This document shows, piece after piece, positions 1 through 10,359 of a stretch of DNA of 64,000 nt. The stretch is from assembly GCA_947396885.1 (NCBI GenBank), contig OX377206.1, positions 6,648,658 through 6,712,657 on the forward strand, read 5' to 3'. The position numbers and the translations under genes are program-made. The first letter of the stretch is position 1; each line of letters starts with the position of its first letter. Source of the stretch: Heligmosomoides polygyrus polygyrus. Its lineage: Eukaryota > Nematoda > Chromadorea > Rhabditida > Heligmosomidae. Below the pieces are notes generated by a model. It was given only the letters and a program-made list of their open reading frames with translations. It was not told where the DNA came from and did not search any database.

Positions 1-101
1 TAGGTACACTAATGTCCATCTCCTTAACGAAAGCATTTTCCACATCAAAGTAGAAACTCTGAGAACGGTTTAAACAACTTTCGGCTAGAAGTGCCTCGGG
101 G

Positions 102-119
102 GAGGGGGGGGGGGGGGGA
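102..119. repeat. Poly-G tract
   Basis: A run of G with one interruption at the start of copy A. Related G-rich runs lie at the matching place in B (13,134-13,150) and D (about 52,928-52,939), and in a diverged relative at 11,601-11,613 and 51,350-51,358. Lengths differ between copies, as expected for slippage. Confidence 0.8.
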
Positions 120-129
120 GGGCATCTTC

Positions 130-780
130 TATTGACTATACGTGTGCATTCATTCCCTTCGCGCTTCACAGACAGATTGGTACATCAATTCATTGAACTT
201 ACGATTAGAGGTGTAAGGCTTGATTGGTCTACGCGAGACTCAAACCATTATTCGATTCGGGGCGAACTCGAAACTCGGCCCCATCTTCGATTATGCTCTA
301 CGCGGCCATTCTTGGAGAATTTGCCTTTTTCTCGTGCTTTCAGTTAATTTGCTATTTAATTTAGTTCAAATTGTCACAAGCCGTCCCGATCCAGTACATT
401 TTTAGGCAGAGTTACTGTGTCGGCTCGAGGTACCATGCAGAGCCTACGAAATCTGAGGGACCCGGTGACGGTTCAGCCACTGATCAAGTCTGCCGCGCTT
501 GACAAAGAAATCTCGGAGCAATTGTGCCGTTTTACATACGAGAATATTAGGAAATCGGTGCTATGCGTTTGTTCGTTGGTTTGTTTGTTCATTTGCTAGC
601 GTGGTTTCATGATGCACCTTGCCTTTGCCTGCCCAAACTAGGATCACATGTTCAGATGTGTTTGTTGGTTCTGGCTTCAGTTCATCGTTGTTCAAATGCT
701 CAACGACATGTACGGCGACACCGCTTAGTTCTTCGTCCTGAATATCACCATGCTGATGGTGTTTTCAAAGAAGCCATTTA
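130..780. other. Left part of unit A, no supported gene
   Basis: Short open frames occur here and recur in B (13,244-13,805) and D (53,038-53,596), including a roughly 60-codon frame with a hydrophobic stretch (residues about 34-52). C has lost this frame. Conservation between such recent copies is not evidence of coding function, and I see no splice signals or domain, so no gene is called. Confidence 0.5.
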
Positions 781-914
781 GGCCCCGTTTATACTTCGAC
801 ACCGAGCGACGCGATGCTATGTATGGTGGCTATATTGATTTAGCAGCGCGATCGATCAATTTGGCCACTTTACATGCCGTCACGTTGCTCGGCGTCGGAA
901 GTATAAACGGGGCC
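781..914. mobile_element. Short TIR element (MITE type 1), copy A
   Basis: A 134-bp element whose ends are imperfect inverted repeats of about 35 bp, starting GGCCCCGTTTATACTTC at both ends when read inward. Flanks are TTTA on the left and TAAA on the right. The matching position in C (about 32,998) and in the duplicated part of D (about 54,555) lacks the element and reads straight through, which confirms it as an insertion. It has no coding capacity. Confidence 0.85.
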
Positions 915-2424
915 TAAAACCGATGAGCTCTCAAAATGTTGTACTTCGCATTCTGGTAAAATTCAAGTAAGAGGCTTGTTATATATCGACAATGTATTAA
1001 TGCTAAATGAAGCATTGTATTGCCAAGTATTTTAGTGACAAATCGTGTATCGTTCGCATCAACCTGAGTTGATACCTTACCTTACGTTAACTTGTGTAAA
1101 GGACTTAATTCGTCCTTCCGCGCGTCCACGCAGAACAGGTTACTAGTCACTAGACGAACTTCCCAGCAGGTGAAATGATTGGCTGTTCAGTAGAGAGATG
1201 ATATTAGCTAGGATTTGAATGCTGAAGGGTTTCATTACAATGCAAAGAATTGATCGGTAGATAAACATCGATGGCAAAGCTCCGAGTCCAGCCTCGGTGT
1301 CTTTCGTGTGATCCAGCCAAAATAAGCGGGAAGATCACCACCAGGAAAAAGGAGCCAGTTGTGTCTGTTACAGTTCACATTCTTTCCTTCTTTTGTGAAG
1401 AACTTTATAACCATTGTGAGCACCAAGCAAGCGTGTTTGCCGGAGATAAGGAAACTAACAGAAGTAGGACTGGACATTGTCGAACATTTTATATAAATGC
1501 AGAAATTTTTTTCATATCAGTACCAGGATAGGCCGTTTTGTTGTTGTTGTTCTTGTTGTTGGTAGAAAACAGTCCTACTCGTGCTCCTGTTCGCTTCGAA
1601 ATCTTTGCGTATTGTTGCTGTTTTTTTTTGTAAGGACGTGAATTGGCTTCTTCTGCGGGATAGTCCTATGTTTTCAGTTTTTACCATCAGTAAGGGCAGC
1701 AGCTTAAATAGCGTTTGTTCTCCTTTTTTATATTCAGGCGTAGTTTTTTCAACGTAGGTTCGCTTGACCTAAACATCTTTCGGAGAGTTTCCATACTTGG
1801 TCGGCTGCGCGACAGAATAGGATTCCTCCATATTGATTAAATAATCGTGTACAACTGATATCATTATGCTCAGACACTTCCGCTCTACATGGTGGGACGC
1901 TGTTGAAAAGCCTCGGGAGATAAAATGCCCTGTATCAAATTGCCTTTGCAATTTCGAGAAACGTCAGAGCTCACAAGGGAGGCCCATGAACTTCCCCCAA
2001 AGATTCTCAGCGTAACATATATGGTCTTGTAGAGCATCGGACAAGCCTCCGGAGATAAAATACTATCTGCACCAATTCATTTTTCTAGGAACAAACGTCT
2101 TATTGTTCTTCATTTGTAGTCAACGGCTATGGGACAAAACCATGAAACAAGTAAAAAACAAGATTTTGCCACATCAGCAGCATCCTACAAAAGCCAGTGA
2201 GGAACAACCTCCTCCAAGGTCCCGTTTTCATCATATACCTTTGAAATCCGGTGCGAAGGTGGAAAGTGGTCGGCCGACAGCGTGTTCAGATGAGAACGAC
2301 ATTTTCAGTACACTTATGTGAAAATATGGCCCGGGTTCATAATGTCCAGCCGCAAGGTATATGAATTTGTGTGCAGTTACGGTGTCATTGGCGATATGGT
2401 ATGATATGGTGGTGGTGCAGATAC

Positions 2425-2840
2425 GCATCGTTTGAAAAACTAGCACACATGAAGGCGCAAATAGACAGCATTGGTTTATTGTAAGCACTGATAGTCTAAA
2501 ATTGACTCCTGTGATCATGAGAAAGCGTAATAACAACAAACTAAATAATATGGGCGGGAATATTGGCAGTGCGCGGGCTCGAACTCAAAAGCCCGCCGGT
2601 TTTCTTCTATGAGGAGGTACTATTACCTACTGCGCCACCAATGCACATATCGTAGGGTATCATACGGGTTGATGAGGGTTGCGCACACGTTTTCACACCT
2701 CTTTTCAAGGTCTTTCAAAAAGCGTTCAGCAAAAACTAACTGTGATTCCGGACTCCGCTCACAGGGCCCAACATCCTGTCAAAAGTTTCACCGGAAAAGC
2801 TCTCCTTGAGTTGGAAACCTTTCCTTACAAGCAATGGCTT
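2425..2840 (-). repeat. Dispersed repeat with tRNA-like head, copy A
   Basis: A repeat of about 400 bp seen seven times in the window: here, 18,880-19,300, 34,660-35,075, 56,070-56,485, 28,795-29,185 (same strand), and 26,120-26,536 and 28,150-28,545 (opposite strand). On the minus strand the centre (about 2,568-2,645) reads as a tRNA-like sequence, with an A-box-like TGGCGCAGTAGG and a B-box-like GTTCGAGTCC spaced about 50 bases apart. Its first half resembles an elongator tRNA-Met with CAT at the anticodon position (resemblance from memory). This copy and C lack about 48 bases kept in B and D near 2,833. Confidence 0.7.
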
Positions 2841-3235
2841 GAAGTTGGGCAGTTCTTCTTGGCGGCGGTTGTGGAACAGTGTCTGGAGAGTCATGATGCT
2901 TATACCGCTGCCCCTCGATTAAACCTTCGCCTATCGATGTTTCCCAAAAAATTGCTTTCCGCAAATTTGCGCGGTCTTTCAGACGATCACTACGGGAGCA
3001 CTTGCATGGCGTGCCACTACCGTAGCACCCAAATAACCCCCTGAGCGAAGTATGGACGAGATCGGTGGCCATGACCTTATTCGACCGTACCTACCGTAAT
3101 GGACCGAAATTTCAGAAACGGATGTCAGATTCGTGATCAGCAGCCCAAGTAACCCTCTAGGCGAGATTTGGGCGAGAAGTTTTTTTTCGACCTCTGGTGT
3201 CCCGAAAGTACAATAGTGCCCATTTTTCCGCTTAA

Positions 3236-3464
3236 GGGCCTGTTCATACTTCGTGACAAGAGCGACTTGTCGCCCGTGCAAAACATGCACATCGGTTAAA
3301 ACCGAGAGCGTGCCGCCGAAAAGTGTTCATACTCGAGCACCGGCGTTGTCGCTCCAGCCGCTCTAGTCGCTCTAGTCGCTGCTGTCGCTTGTTCATACTT
3401 CCACACGCTGCGCACACCACACGCTGCGCTCTTGTCGCTGCTGTCATGAAGTATGAATAGGCTC
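3236..3464. mobile_element. PIF/Harbinger-like MITE (type 2), copy A
   Basis: A 229-bp element whose ends read inward as GGGCCTGTTCATACTTCG and its imperfect match. It is flanked by direct TAA repeats (3,233-3,235 and 3,465-3,467). A 3-bp TAA/TTA duplication with GG(G/C)CC ends is typical of PIF/Harbinger-derived MITEs; the assignment is inference from termini only. The inside contains several GTCGCT-type direct repeats and no coding frame. Confidence 0.75.
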
Positions 3465-3935
3465 TAAAGCACTCAACTCCATTAAAAATCAATAAAATCG
3501 ATCGATAATGACCATCCTGAAGGTAATGCTAAATAGTGTGAAGGCCACCACACTCACGCGACTCCCATCTCCAACGGTCAATCGTGCGCAAAAATCGATA
3601 AAATCGACCGATAGTAGCCACATGAATGCCGCACGGCTGCCACCGCACTGGCTCCGCGCAAGTTTACAAGTGTCGACTCACTTTGACCGGTTAGACATGT
3701 ATGAGCGAGTTTCACGTGTTTGACAGGTCGAACACCGCCTTATGAGGATAAAAGCGACACACGGACTCAGTAACACATGCGCGGACGCACCAGGTCGGTT
3801 GTGCATGGAAGGATGGCTTCCGCCAGAAAGCACCTCCACCCGAGCACGTTCAGGAAGTGCTCGTTCTGCGTGAGCAGCGTCGAGCAGGTGAGCGTGTTTA
3901 TCTGCACGAAACTCTTATCGCTCAGCGAGAAGACT

Positions 3936-4150
3936 CCACCACAACGATGCTCTTAACAACGCAAGTGAAAAGCAGGACATGCCACCAGTTGGTCTCACGT
4001 GGACAGTTTGTGCTTCTTTCCCAATGGATTGATGAACGCTGGATGAATCGAGACAACTTACAATATGGCTGTGGTCGAGAAGCACAAAGTTTTCGAGAAA
4101 CTGACGATCTATTTTCATGGATTTGACGATTACGAAACCAAGGACATGTG
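3936..4150 (+). pseudogene. ECT-2-like BRCT fragment, unit A
   Basis: A short remnant matching the better-preserved ECT-2-like sequence at 21,425-21,650. One frame gives the tail of a first BRCT repeat (including the SQWIDERW stretch with the conserved tryptophan). A shift to another frame at about 4,060 then gives the start of the next BRCT (VFEKLTIYFHGFDD). It ends near 4,150, where the rest of the second BRCT is deleted compared with D. The same truncated form occurs in C. Confidence 0.55.
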
Positions 4151-4364
4151 CTATCCAGTGAGTCCAACGCCTTCTATTCTTTCTTCGTAGTTGTTCGTGG
4201 AAGTCTGACTCTTTCCACTTCAGGACTAACTCCCTACTTCAAGTTTGAGTGTTTTTCGTTGATCCGATGGCTTTGGTGCTTTCCTGACAGTGAGTAGACA
4301 ATCATTTACTTTGACCCAATCCAACTAAGTTCGGCCCGCATCGTCAAATTAGGATTTTCGCGAA

Positions 4365-4708
4365 GTTGCAAACTCGAAACGGCTACTTAGAATCCCCCTG
4401 CGTAGCACTCTTCCAATGTGAACGTACTGAATGGCAACAGGTGTCTCACCATCATACCCAGGTTCTACCACGTCGTTTCAATATTGACATGAAGATGAAC
4501 ACTACATGCGCGTTCCCTTTCCGGATCAAACTGTCGCAACGCAACTTTCAACGCTGCACAGGACCCTCACATATATAGCCAGCATGTCGTGTTCATTTTT
4601 GAAATTTTTCTTTTAAATTTTTCTATATGGTTGAAATAGTTCATCTGAATAAACTCGTTATTGCACTATAGCGCTAACGTCCGGTTCGAATGTATACTCA
4701 AGACATTG
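4365..4708. other. 344-bp segment present in A and C, absent in D
   Basis: Units A and C hold this segment (C about 36,606-36,960) between two TTGCA pentamers, while D runs directly across one (about 59,427). It is either an insertion with a 5-bp duplication in the A/C lineage or a deletion in D by recombination at TTGCA. It ends with an AATAAA at 4,649-4,654. An open frame of about 70 codons (4,366-4,578) is not recognisable. Confidence 0.5.
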
Positions 4709-4920
4709 CAAACGGACAAAATCTGCACTTATTTGTTCATAAGCGTTTTCATGGCCGCCGTAAGACATTGTATATACGAGATACCCGTTCAAATTGCTCC
4801 CGTAATATCCCGTAAGAGTACTGTGCGTGGCATTCCCCGGCCCGTCATTGTCGTATGCCTTCTCTGGACAGCCGCATACAACAAAATAGTGGTTCGACGC
4901 CGCTCCAAATCCTTTCAGTA
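4709..4920 (-). other. Exon-like open frame shared by A, C and D (minus strand)
   Basis: On the minus strand this stretch reads as ordinary-looking protein with GFGAASNHYFVVCGC near its start and ISADFVRLQ near its end. D has the longest form (59,367-59,639, about 90 codons to a stop). C has lost one base at about 37,094, which breaks the frame. I recognise no family. It may be an exon of a gene carried by the ancestral unit. Confidence 0.35.
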
Positions 4921-5289
4921 GTGTTTAGTAGGATATTATACAAAAGCACCGTGCACAGGCAGTAGCCCACTTAAGAGCTGCAGACATCGATCCTCCACGC
5001 TGAGCAATCGATATCGGTGGTTCTCTTATGGCAGACTATGTATGTCTAAACCACCATAGGTGAAGGTGTGTATACTGAGTGATCGTTGTTCTAAAATCGA
5101 AAGCAGTTTATCGATATTAATTGTCGGAGTCGATACCGTGTAGCGGCAGTGGCCATCGTCGATCATATTCACGCCAATCCCAGGCGGCTCTTAGGCTATC
5201 AAATCCGTGGGAAATTCGATAAAAATCGATAGGTACGAATTCAGGGATATTAGAGGGCACGCCGGCAAGGCATCTTAAAACGGGGATGT

Positions 5290-5520
5290 CAGCCAGACCC
5301 CGGAGATTTCTGCCTTGCCTAGTTCTGTGCTCTCCTCACCAGCCAGCTTAGTACGTGTTAGAGATTTAAAGGAGGCAGTGCGGGAACTTCTCAGAAAAGG
5401 GGGTATGGGCACTGACGACTTCATAGAAATCTGCCGGCACTTCCGATCGCTCTTATTTCCATCACAATATGTAGTCCTAGCTCCACTTTTACATTCGTTT
5501 TCGGTTGTGCTGCTGTAGCT
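5290..5520 (+). other. Conserved short open frame in A, C and D
   Basis: A frame of about 67 codons (from ATG at 5,315) is kept open in A, C (37,565-37,771) and D (60,041-60,244). It has a charged helical-looking centre (VRDLKEAVRELLRK) and is not recognised. With copies this similar, retention may be chance. It could be an internal exon. Confidence 0.3.
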
Positions 5521-6560
5521 AAGTAAGGAATTCGTAAGATAGGCCTGCAGCCTTATAGCTTCTGATTGAAATGAAGAGAAAAACACATTACTAAAAGAAA
5601 ATGCAATGGAGACATTGGTCGCTCACCTAAATGACCTTGACCTGGTCTGAATGGTCTCTAACCTCAAATTCATGTGGAAATCAGATGCATCCTAACAGAA
5701 GGGGTGAATGAGGATTGGAGGACCAAAATAAAGCGAGAAAGCTCAGTTGAGCTGATACTGTAAAGGTAAGTTAAAGGTATAATGCCCCCGTAGAACAAAT
5801 TAGACTGCGCAATTCCTTCAGGAATCCGAACTACTTAGCCAAATATGCGTGGGAAAATTTGGAGCTGCTTAGGTGGAAATTATGTAGGACCGACGCTCTG
5901 GCACTTTAGGCCTGACATATAAAACTGATTCCACTCTATTCAACCTGTGTGTTTCCATAGTTTCCTCCCAAATCCGCCATGGACGCATGACATGGGATGT
6001 GTTTAAAGGTCCGGACGAGCGCCATTCGAACTACTGGTTACGGTGGCAGGAGATTCTGGTTGATTTCGATAATTCAGTGTTGACTTGTCTCCACTGCTCT
6101 CTGAATTCTGTGCCTCGTACCGCAGAATAGTTGTTGGGTAGTCTCCACTCCGAAAAGACACTGAATACCAGCAGCTAACTGAGCGTCATTGAAACCACTG
6201 TACAGCCACAGAACCCAAATAACCTAGACTGAGAAGAAGTAACGTGAGATACTTAACCGATTCACTTAAGAATTTTATGGTGTCAGCGCATGAACAGTAA
6301 TCGCTCGATTTTTTTTTTTGAGGATGAACCTCAAAGATTCTCCAAGGGTGTCACGAATGAAGAACATTTTCATGGCCCACAATGCAAGGCAAGCGAAGGA
6401 CGTACAGCTGTCGTCCTTCACACCACTCTTCCTCGCATCTCGTTATAAACTAGGCTTGCCGTCTACAGACGGCTTCGCACCGTAAACGCATCCAAATTAG
6501 ACGCTGCCAAGCTGGTCGGGAGAAGGAGCAGAAAAAGACAAGTGACTGATTGTGTGCTTA
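5521..6560. other. Non-coding stretch of unit A
   Basis: No gene, RNA or element is supported in this roughly 1 kb. It aligns with C (37,772-38,620, which lacks about 190 bp near 5,860-6,045) and with D (60,245-61,284). A cluster of ATCGAT-containing sites lies just upstream, at 4,985-5,235. Confidence 0.6.
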
Positions 6561-6688
6561 GGGCCTGTTCATACTCCGCGACGGGAGCGACAAGTCAAAG
6601 TATACCTATCGATTCGTGCCGATCTATCGCCTGAAAAAAAATTGAGAGGCATGCTATGGCCCATCGCGGAGCATGAACAGGCCTTCGG
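6561..6688. mobile_element. PIF/Harbinger-like MITE (type 3), copy A
   Basis: A 128-bp element starting GGGCCTGTTCATACTCCGCG, with an imperfect inverted copy at its right end (about 6,664-6,684). TTA lies on both sides (6,558-6,560 and 6,689-6,691). Copies at the same unit position lie in C (about 38,624-38,751) and D (about 61,287-61,416). A lone right end of a related element is at about 33,331-33,352. Confidence 0.65.
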
Positions 6689-6837
6689 TTAGATAGATCA
6701 CGGCTGAAGCGTACGGTGGATTGATAAGTACAATCTCAGTTTGGGTAATCCTGATGACCTTTTTTCTCGCCGTCGCTTCACTACAGCTTTCTGGTCGCTT
6801 CAAAGGTAAGCTTGGTAACTGTGCATAAGGTAGGGAA

Positions 6838-7896
6838 ATAACGTCCTAGGGAGACTAACCTGCGGGTATAGGGGGTAAAGATACACACGGTGAAACCTGC
6901 GTCTCTGACTCTTGTCTTATCTTTACCTGACTCCTATCTTATCTCTACCCCTTATGCTCCGCATACCCACGGGTTGAACTGTTGATGAATCCAGCCCCCA
7001 ATTGGGCTTGGTACCTCCAGACTAGGATTTCATTGAAAGCGGCAACAAAAACGATTCACGATACTAAAACATTGGCGATTTGTGTTCAAATAGTATGCAT
7101 ATACACTGACTTATAATCACTTCTTGGCCATGCAGAATGTATCGCACTACATTCCACGAATATTCCTCACAAGGATGTAAGCTCCCAAAGAAGGCACTGA
7201 TTCCATGATCTAATTATTCCAATAGAATTATGTTTCCCAAATCCGAACTTACCAGAGAGTCTACCGCTGAATGTGGCCAGCAAGGAGCAATAACAGAGGA
7301 AGAAAACAAGCTTCAGGACTTTTCTGAATTTTAGATCCAGATCTTGAGACCAGTTTATGCAGCAGTACTGCTACTGTAGTGTGCCACTCCCCAGGGTATG
7401 TTCTTTGTGCACAAAGCGGCAGAATACCGGCCATATACACCTTAGGATTACAATAATCCCACAGTTTGTGATCTACTACATCTTGTGCATTATGCGTCAG
7501 CAGGGAGCAGTGATAGCACAAGGAAAGAGACTCTATAATAGGACCCGTTTCTGCAAGAGTACCGATGGGTCAGATTACGGAGTTCCTCTTACACACAGGG
7601 ACAGATTCCGCCTAAATACATGTGTTTGTAGTCTTCCACACCTTACTGCCTCATCAGACACGTCCACTGAATCAGTAATGTATCAGGATTGCATAATTGA
7701 CGAGGTTCCCCTTGAACGCACAGTTCACACAATCTCGAAAAAATGCTTCTAGCATGGCTATGCGGTTTTGGCGACCAATCCTTCCATGATAATACCTGAC
7801 CTCTGGCAGAAATAAGGATAATCTACCACACCATACTAACCGTGCACTCTCCAACTGTTTCGAACACTACGAACAGCTACTGTAGGCATCGGCCGA
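6838..7896. other. Unit A-specific sequence, no supported gene
   Basis: A leaves homology with C and D at about 6,838. Open frames of 131 codons (+, 7,357-7,752) and 86 codons (-, 7,261-7,521) overlap here, but neither resembles a known family, so they are not called as genes. Confidence 0.4.
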
Positions 7897-7900
7897 ATGT

Positions 7901-8346
7901 GAGCGGCTGCGGGACATTATGTACCAATCGTCGCCGCGGACGCGGCGACTCGCGCGGCGAGCGCGGCAGAAGACGTCGCAGTTGGGTGACTTCAGCTTCC
8001 AGTGGTATCTAGACCTGCATCAGAACTTGCACATAAAGTGTTAGAAAGTGTATACAAACTCAGTTTCACTGCGATGGTGTGTCATATTTTCAGCTCTTCC
8101 TGAAGAAGCATCATATAAAATTGAGCATTAGAACGTTGCTTAGTTTTATAACTCGAACTCAATTTCTGGACCAGAGCATGTTTTCCGCGCAGCTCCTGCA
8201 ACAGCAGAAAAGGATACCAATAATTCAAACCTAGTGTCTGCGGCAAGTCATGAGGCACAGCTCCCACGACCGCAACTGAGCTCGTCGCGAACGCGACAGT
8301 CGTCGTCGCGGGCGCGGCCACCATTCGTACATAAAGACCGCCCCTC
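7901..8346. mobile_element. Diverged TIR element, about 450 bp
   Basis: The left end (GAGCGGCTGCGGGACATTATGTACC) and the right end read inward (GAGGGGCGGTCTTTATGTACG) match imperfectly for about 65 bp, including a GC-rich stretch with repeated CGCGGCGA-type words. The target duplication is no longer clear. It has no coding capacity and is found only in unit A. Confidence 0.5.
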
Positions 8347-8379
8347 AATGTGAGCACTGCCTGCCGTCAAAAATCGATG

Positions 8380-8820
8380 CTATAGCCGAGGGTCCCGAGT
8401 GGAAATTGCGCTCCACACACTCTCGAGACAGCGCACGGAACGCTATTTCGCCATAGGTCGTCCTCGGGTTCGGCTGCTTTGCTCTTTTTCGTCCTCACCG
8501 GCTTCACAAGCTTTCTATCTCATTATATTCGGAAGTAACCGTGGCTTGCCTGCCCGCAATTTAGGGAGATTTCCCTCTGTTGGAATGACGATGGAATAAG
8601 AGGTGCTATCGAAAGGTGTCTAGTGGGATCGTTCTGCCACCCCATAGAGTTTCATGTGTAAGTTCTATTTCACCTTTGTAGTTAGTCTCTACGTTCCAAT
8701 TTTCATCAGATTTGCTAGAATCTGAACCATATTATAGGGACAAAAATCAAAATTTGAACCATATTATAGGGACAGGAATCACCCCAATCGCATGGAATTA
8801 TTTCGTGTCATCCGCAAAAA
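8380..8820. repeat. Diverged direct repeat of 10,740-11,180
   Basis: The order of matching words (GAGGGTCCCGA-TGGAAATTG, CGCTATTTCGCCATAGG, then GGAATTATTTCG with CAAAAATTACTTG) is the same here and at 10,740-11,180, so one segment was duplicated inside the unit long before the unit itself was copied. At 8,724-8,773 a short local duplication (TGAACCATATTATAGGGAC) is visible. Confidence 0.6.
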
Positions 8821-8969
8821 TTACTTGTCTACAACAGCGGAATGGGGAGCAACACTTTGGTAAGTCGTGTTTCGTTTCGTGGATCTATCCTAGTCGGAGC
8901 GGGCAAACGGTGCTTCTACTCACAGTTCCCTTCCTTCAAGTTATCCAAGAGCTTCATCTGCTGTTCTAT

Positions 8970-9375
8970 GATTTTTATTTATTTATTTACACTTGCCGAT
9001 ACATTTACAACCGGAAAAAACCCGTCCGAGTTGTCCGGGGTGCAATGCCCACAGCCGCGCAATTCAAACATGGTTTTTATTAAGCGTGGGACGCCCTTAC
9101 TACAGGCTTTATACGTTGGAGCAAGGGATGAAGGACATTAACGACGCTACGACGCTCTATGGGATTTTCTGCTCATCAGAAGCTCCCCCCTCCCGACCCT
9201 ATTTGCGCCGGAAAGGCATGCTAGCAAATATCACCAGCTGCAGCAACTGATTAGCAGAGGGTTAGGCAACTCGGTCCCGTAACGATTTCCCTGAATTTCA
9301 CTCCGAAACTACGGCCAATAACTCAGACGGGTTTTTTCCGGTTGTAAGTTTATCAAACACTTTTATTTATTTATC
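8970..9375. mobile_element. TIR element of about 400 bp, AT-rich ends
   Basis: The inverted repeats are about 60 bp. Both ends contain TTACAACCGGAAAAAACCCG when read inward (9,006-9,025 and its complement near 9,326-9,346), preceded by TATTTATTTA-type sequence. Overlapping 85-123-codon frames at 8,712-9,250 are not recognisable. Found only in unit A. Confidence 0.6.
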
Positions 9376-9376
9376 G

Positions 9377-9990
9377 AATAGGTCATAAGACGGGAGGGAG
9401 TATAAGAAAAACAGCAAGAGAACATTATCAAGCTAATCTAGGAGGCGGGTTTTCCATGGAAACAAGCGTCGTCCACCTATGGTACAGTAAACACTGACAA
9501 CAAACTCCAAAAGACGAGAATAAAAGGGACGACTTGGAGGTGCCTAGTGCGGAAGGATGGATGTATGAAAGAAGCCCTGATTTTTGAGAGACCTGACAGT
9601 GGATATAAGGCCACAGTTAGAAGTTTGTAGACTGCTGGTTTAAATACATTAGATAAACCAGCCTTTATGGGCAGCGCGCCTGTCGGCGAGGGCCAACGAA
9701 GAGCATGTCCCCTAGACAGTCCTATAGAAGAGGAACATGACACCTGTGGCGCTATGGATCGCCGTACGTAATTTACCTAGCACGTAGGTCAAAAATAGTT
9801 CATAAGCCAAGAAGATGACAATGACAGCTCTTGGGTAAGTTCAGGTGAGGTGCGGTGTGACGTGAAAGTGCGGACACAACTGCCACCCTAGAGTTCCCCT
9901 CCCGACTAGGAAAGGTCTCAGATAGCATTGTTCCCACCAGTGTGACCGATTTAATCACAGTATTATTTGTAAGTGTTTGGGAGATAGGCG
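9377..9990. other. Sequence without supported gene
   Basis: Nothing recognisable. Homology to unit C resumes at about 9,840 (C about 39,965). Confidence 0.5.
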
Positions 9991-10049
9991 AAGGTTTTGA
10001 TGTAGTGGAAAAGTCTTAATGAGCTGGTACTCTAAATATCTTCCAACCT

Positions 10050-10350
10050 CCCTCACTTTGCAGAATGCGTCAGAAACGGGGAGAGAAGTAGCAGTACAGC
10101 GAAAATTGCATGTTTATGACAACGATTTCTATCCTGATGTTGTTGCTCTTGATGACGAACGAATCTACTGCATCTGCGACCGGGTCAGTGTTTTTGCCTA
10201 GATTTCACCCTGCAACACCCTTTCGTTGTTTCAGATTTGCTTAACGCAGTGCAATTTAAGGTTTCCTACGACCCCATGAAGCGATGTCACGCACGAGAAT
10301 GCGAAATCGAAAAAATTAAAGAGAATTCCAGAAGGTACGCTTAACTTTAC
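10050..10350 (+). pseudogene. Possible two-exon gene remnant, unit A
   Basis: TTTGCAG at about 10,057-10,063 could be an acceptor before a frame with HVYDNDFYPDVVALDDERIY, followed by a GTCAGT donor-like site near 10,183. After TTGTTTCAG (about 10,226-10,234) a second frame reads FKVSYDPMKRCHARECEIEK. Unit C holds the same sequence (about 40,195-40,500) with an in-frame stop. The family is not recognised. It is best read as a decaying host gene carried by the unit. Confidence 0.35.
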
Positions 10351-10359
10351 TGATTTTGG

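Noticed and set aside
2568..2645. Functional tRNA-Met gene
   Set aside because: Acceptor stem does not close and the variable region is too long; it is repeated seven times as part of a longer repeat, so it is called SINE-like.
3346..3400. CRISPR-like spaced repeats of GTCGCTCTA/GTCGCTGCT
   Set aside because: Short imperfect direct words inside a MITE, without unique spacers or cas genes.
7357..7752. 131-codon + strand frame in unit A
   Set aside because: No recognisable domain, no splice signals and it is absent from the other units; left as unsupported.
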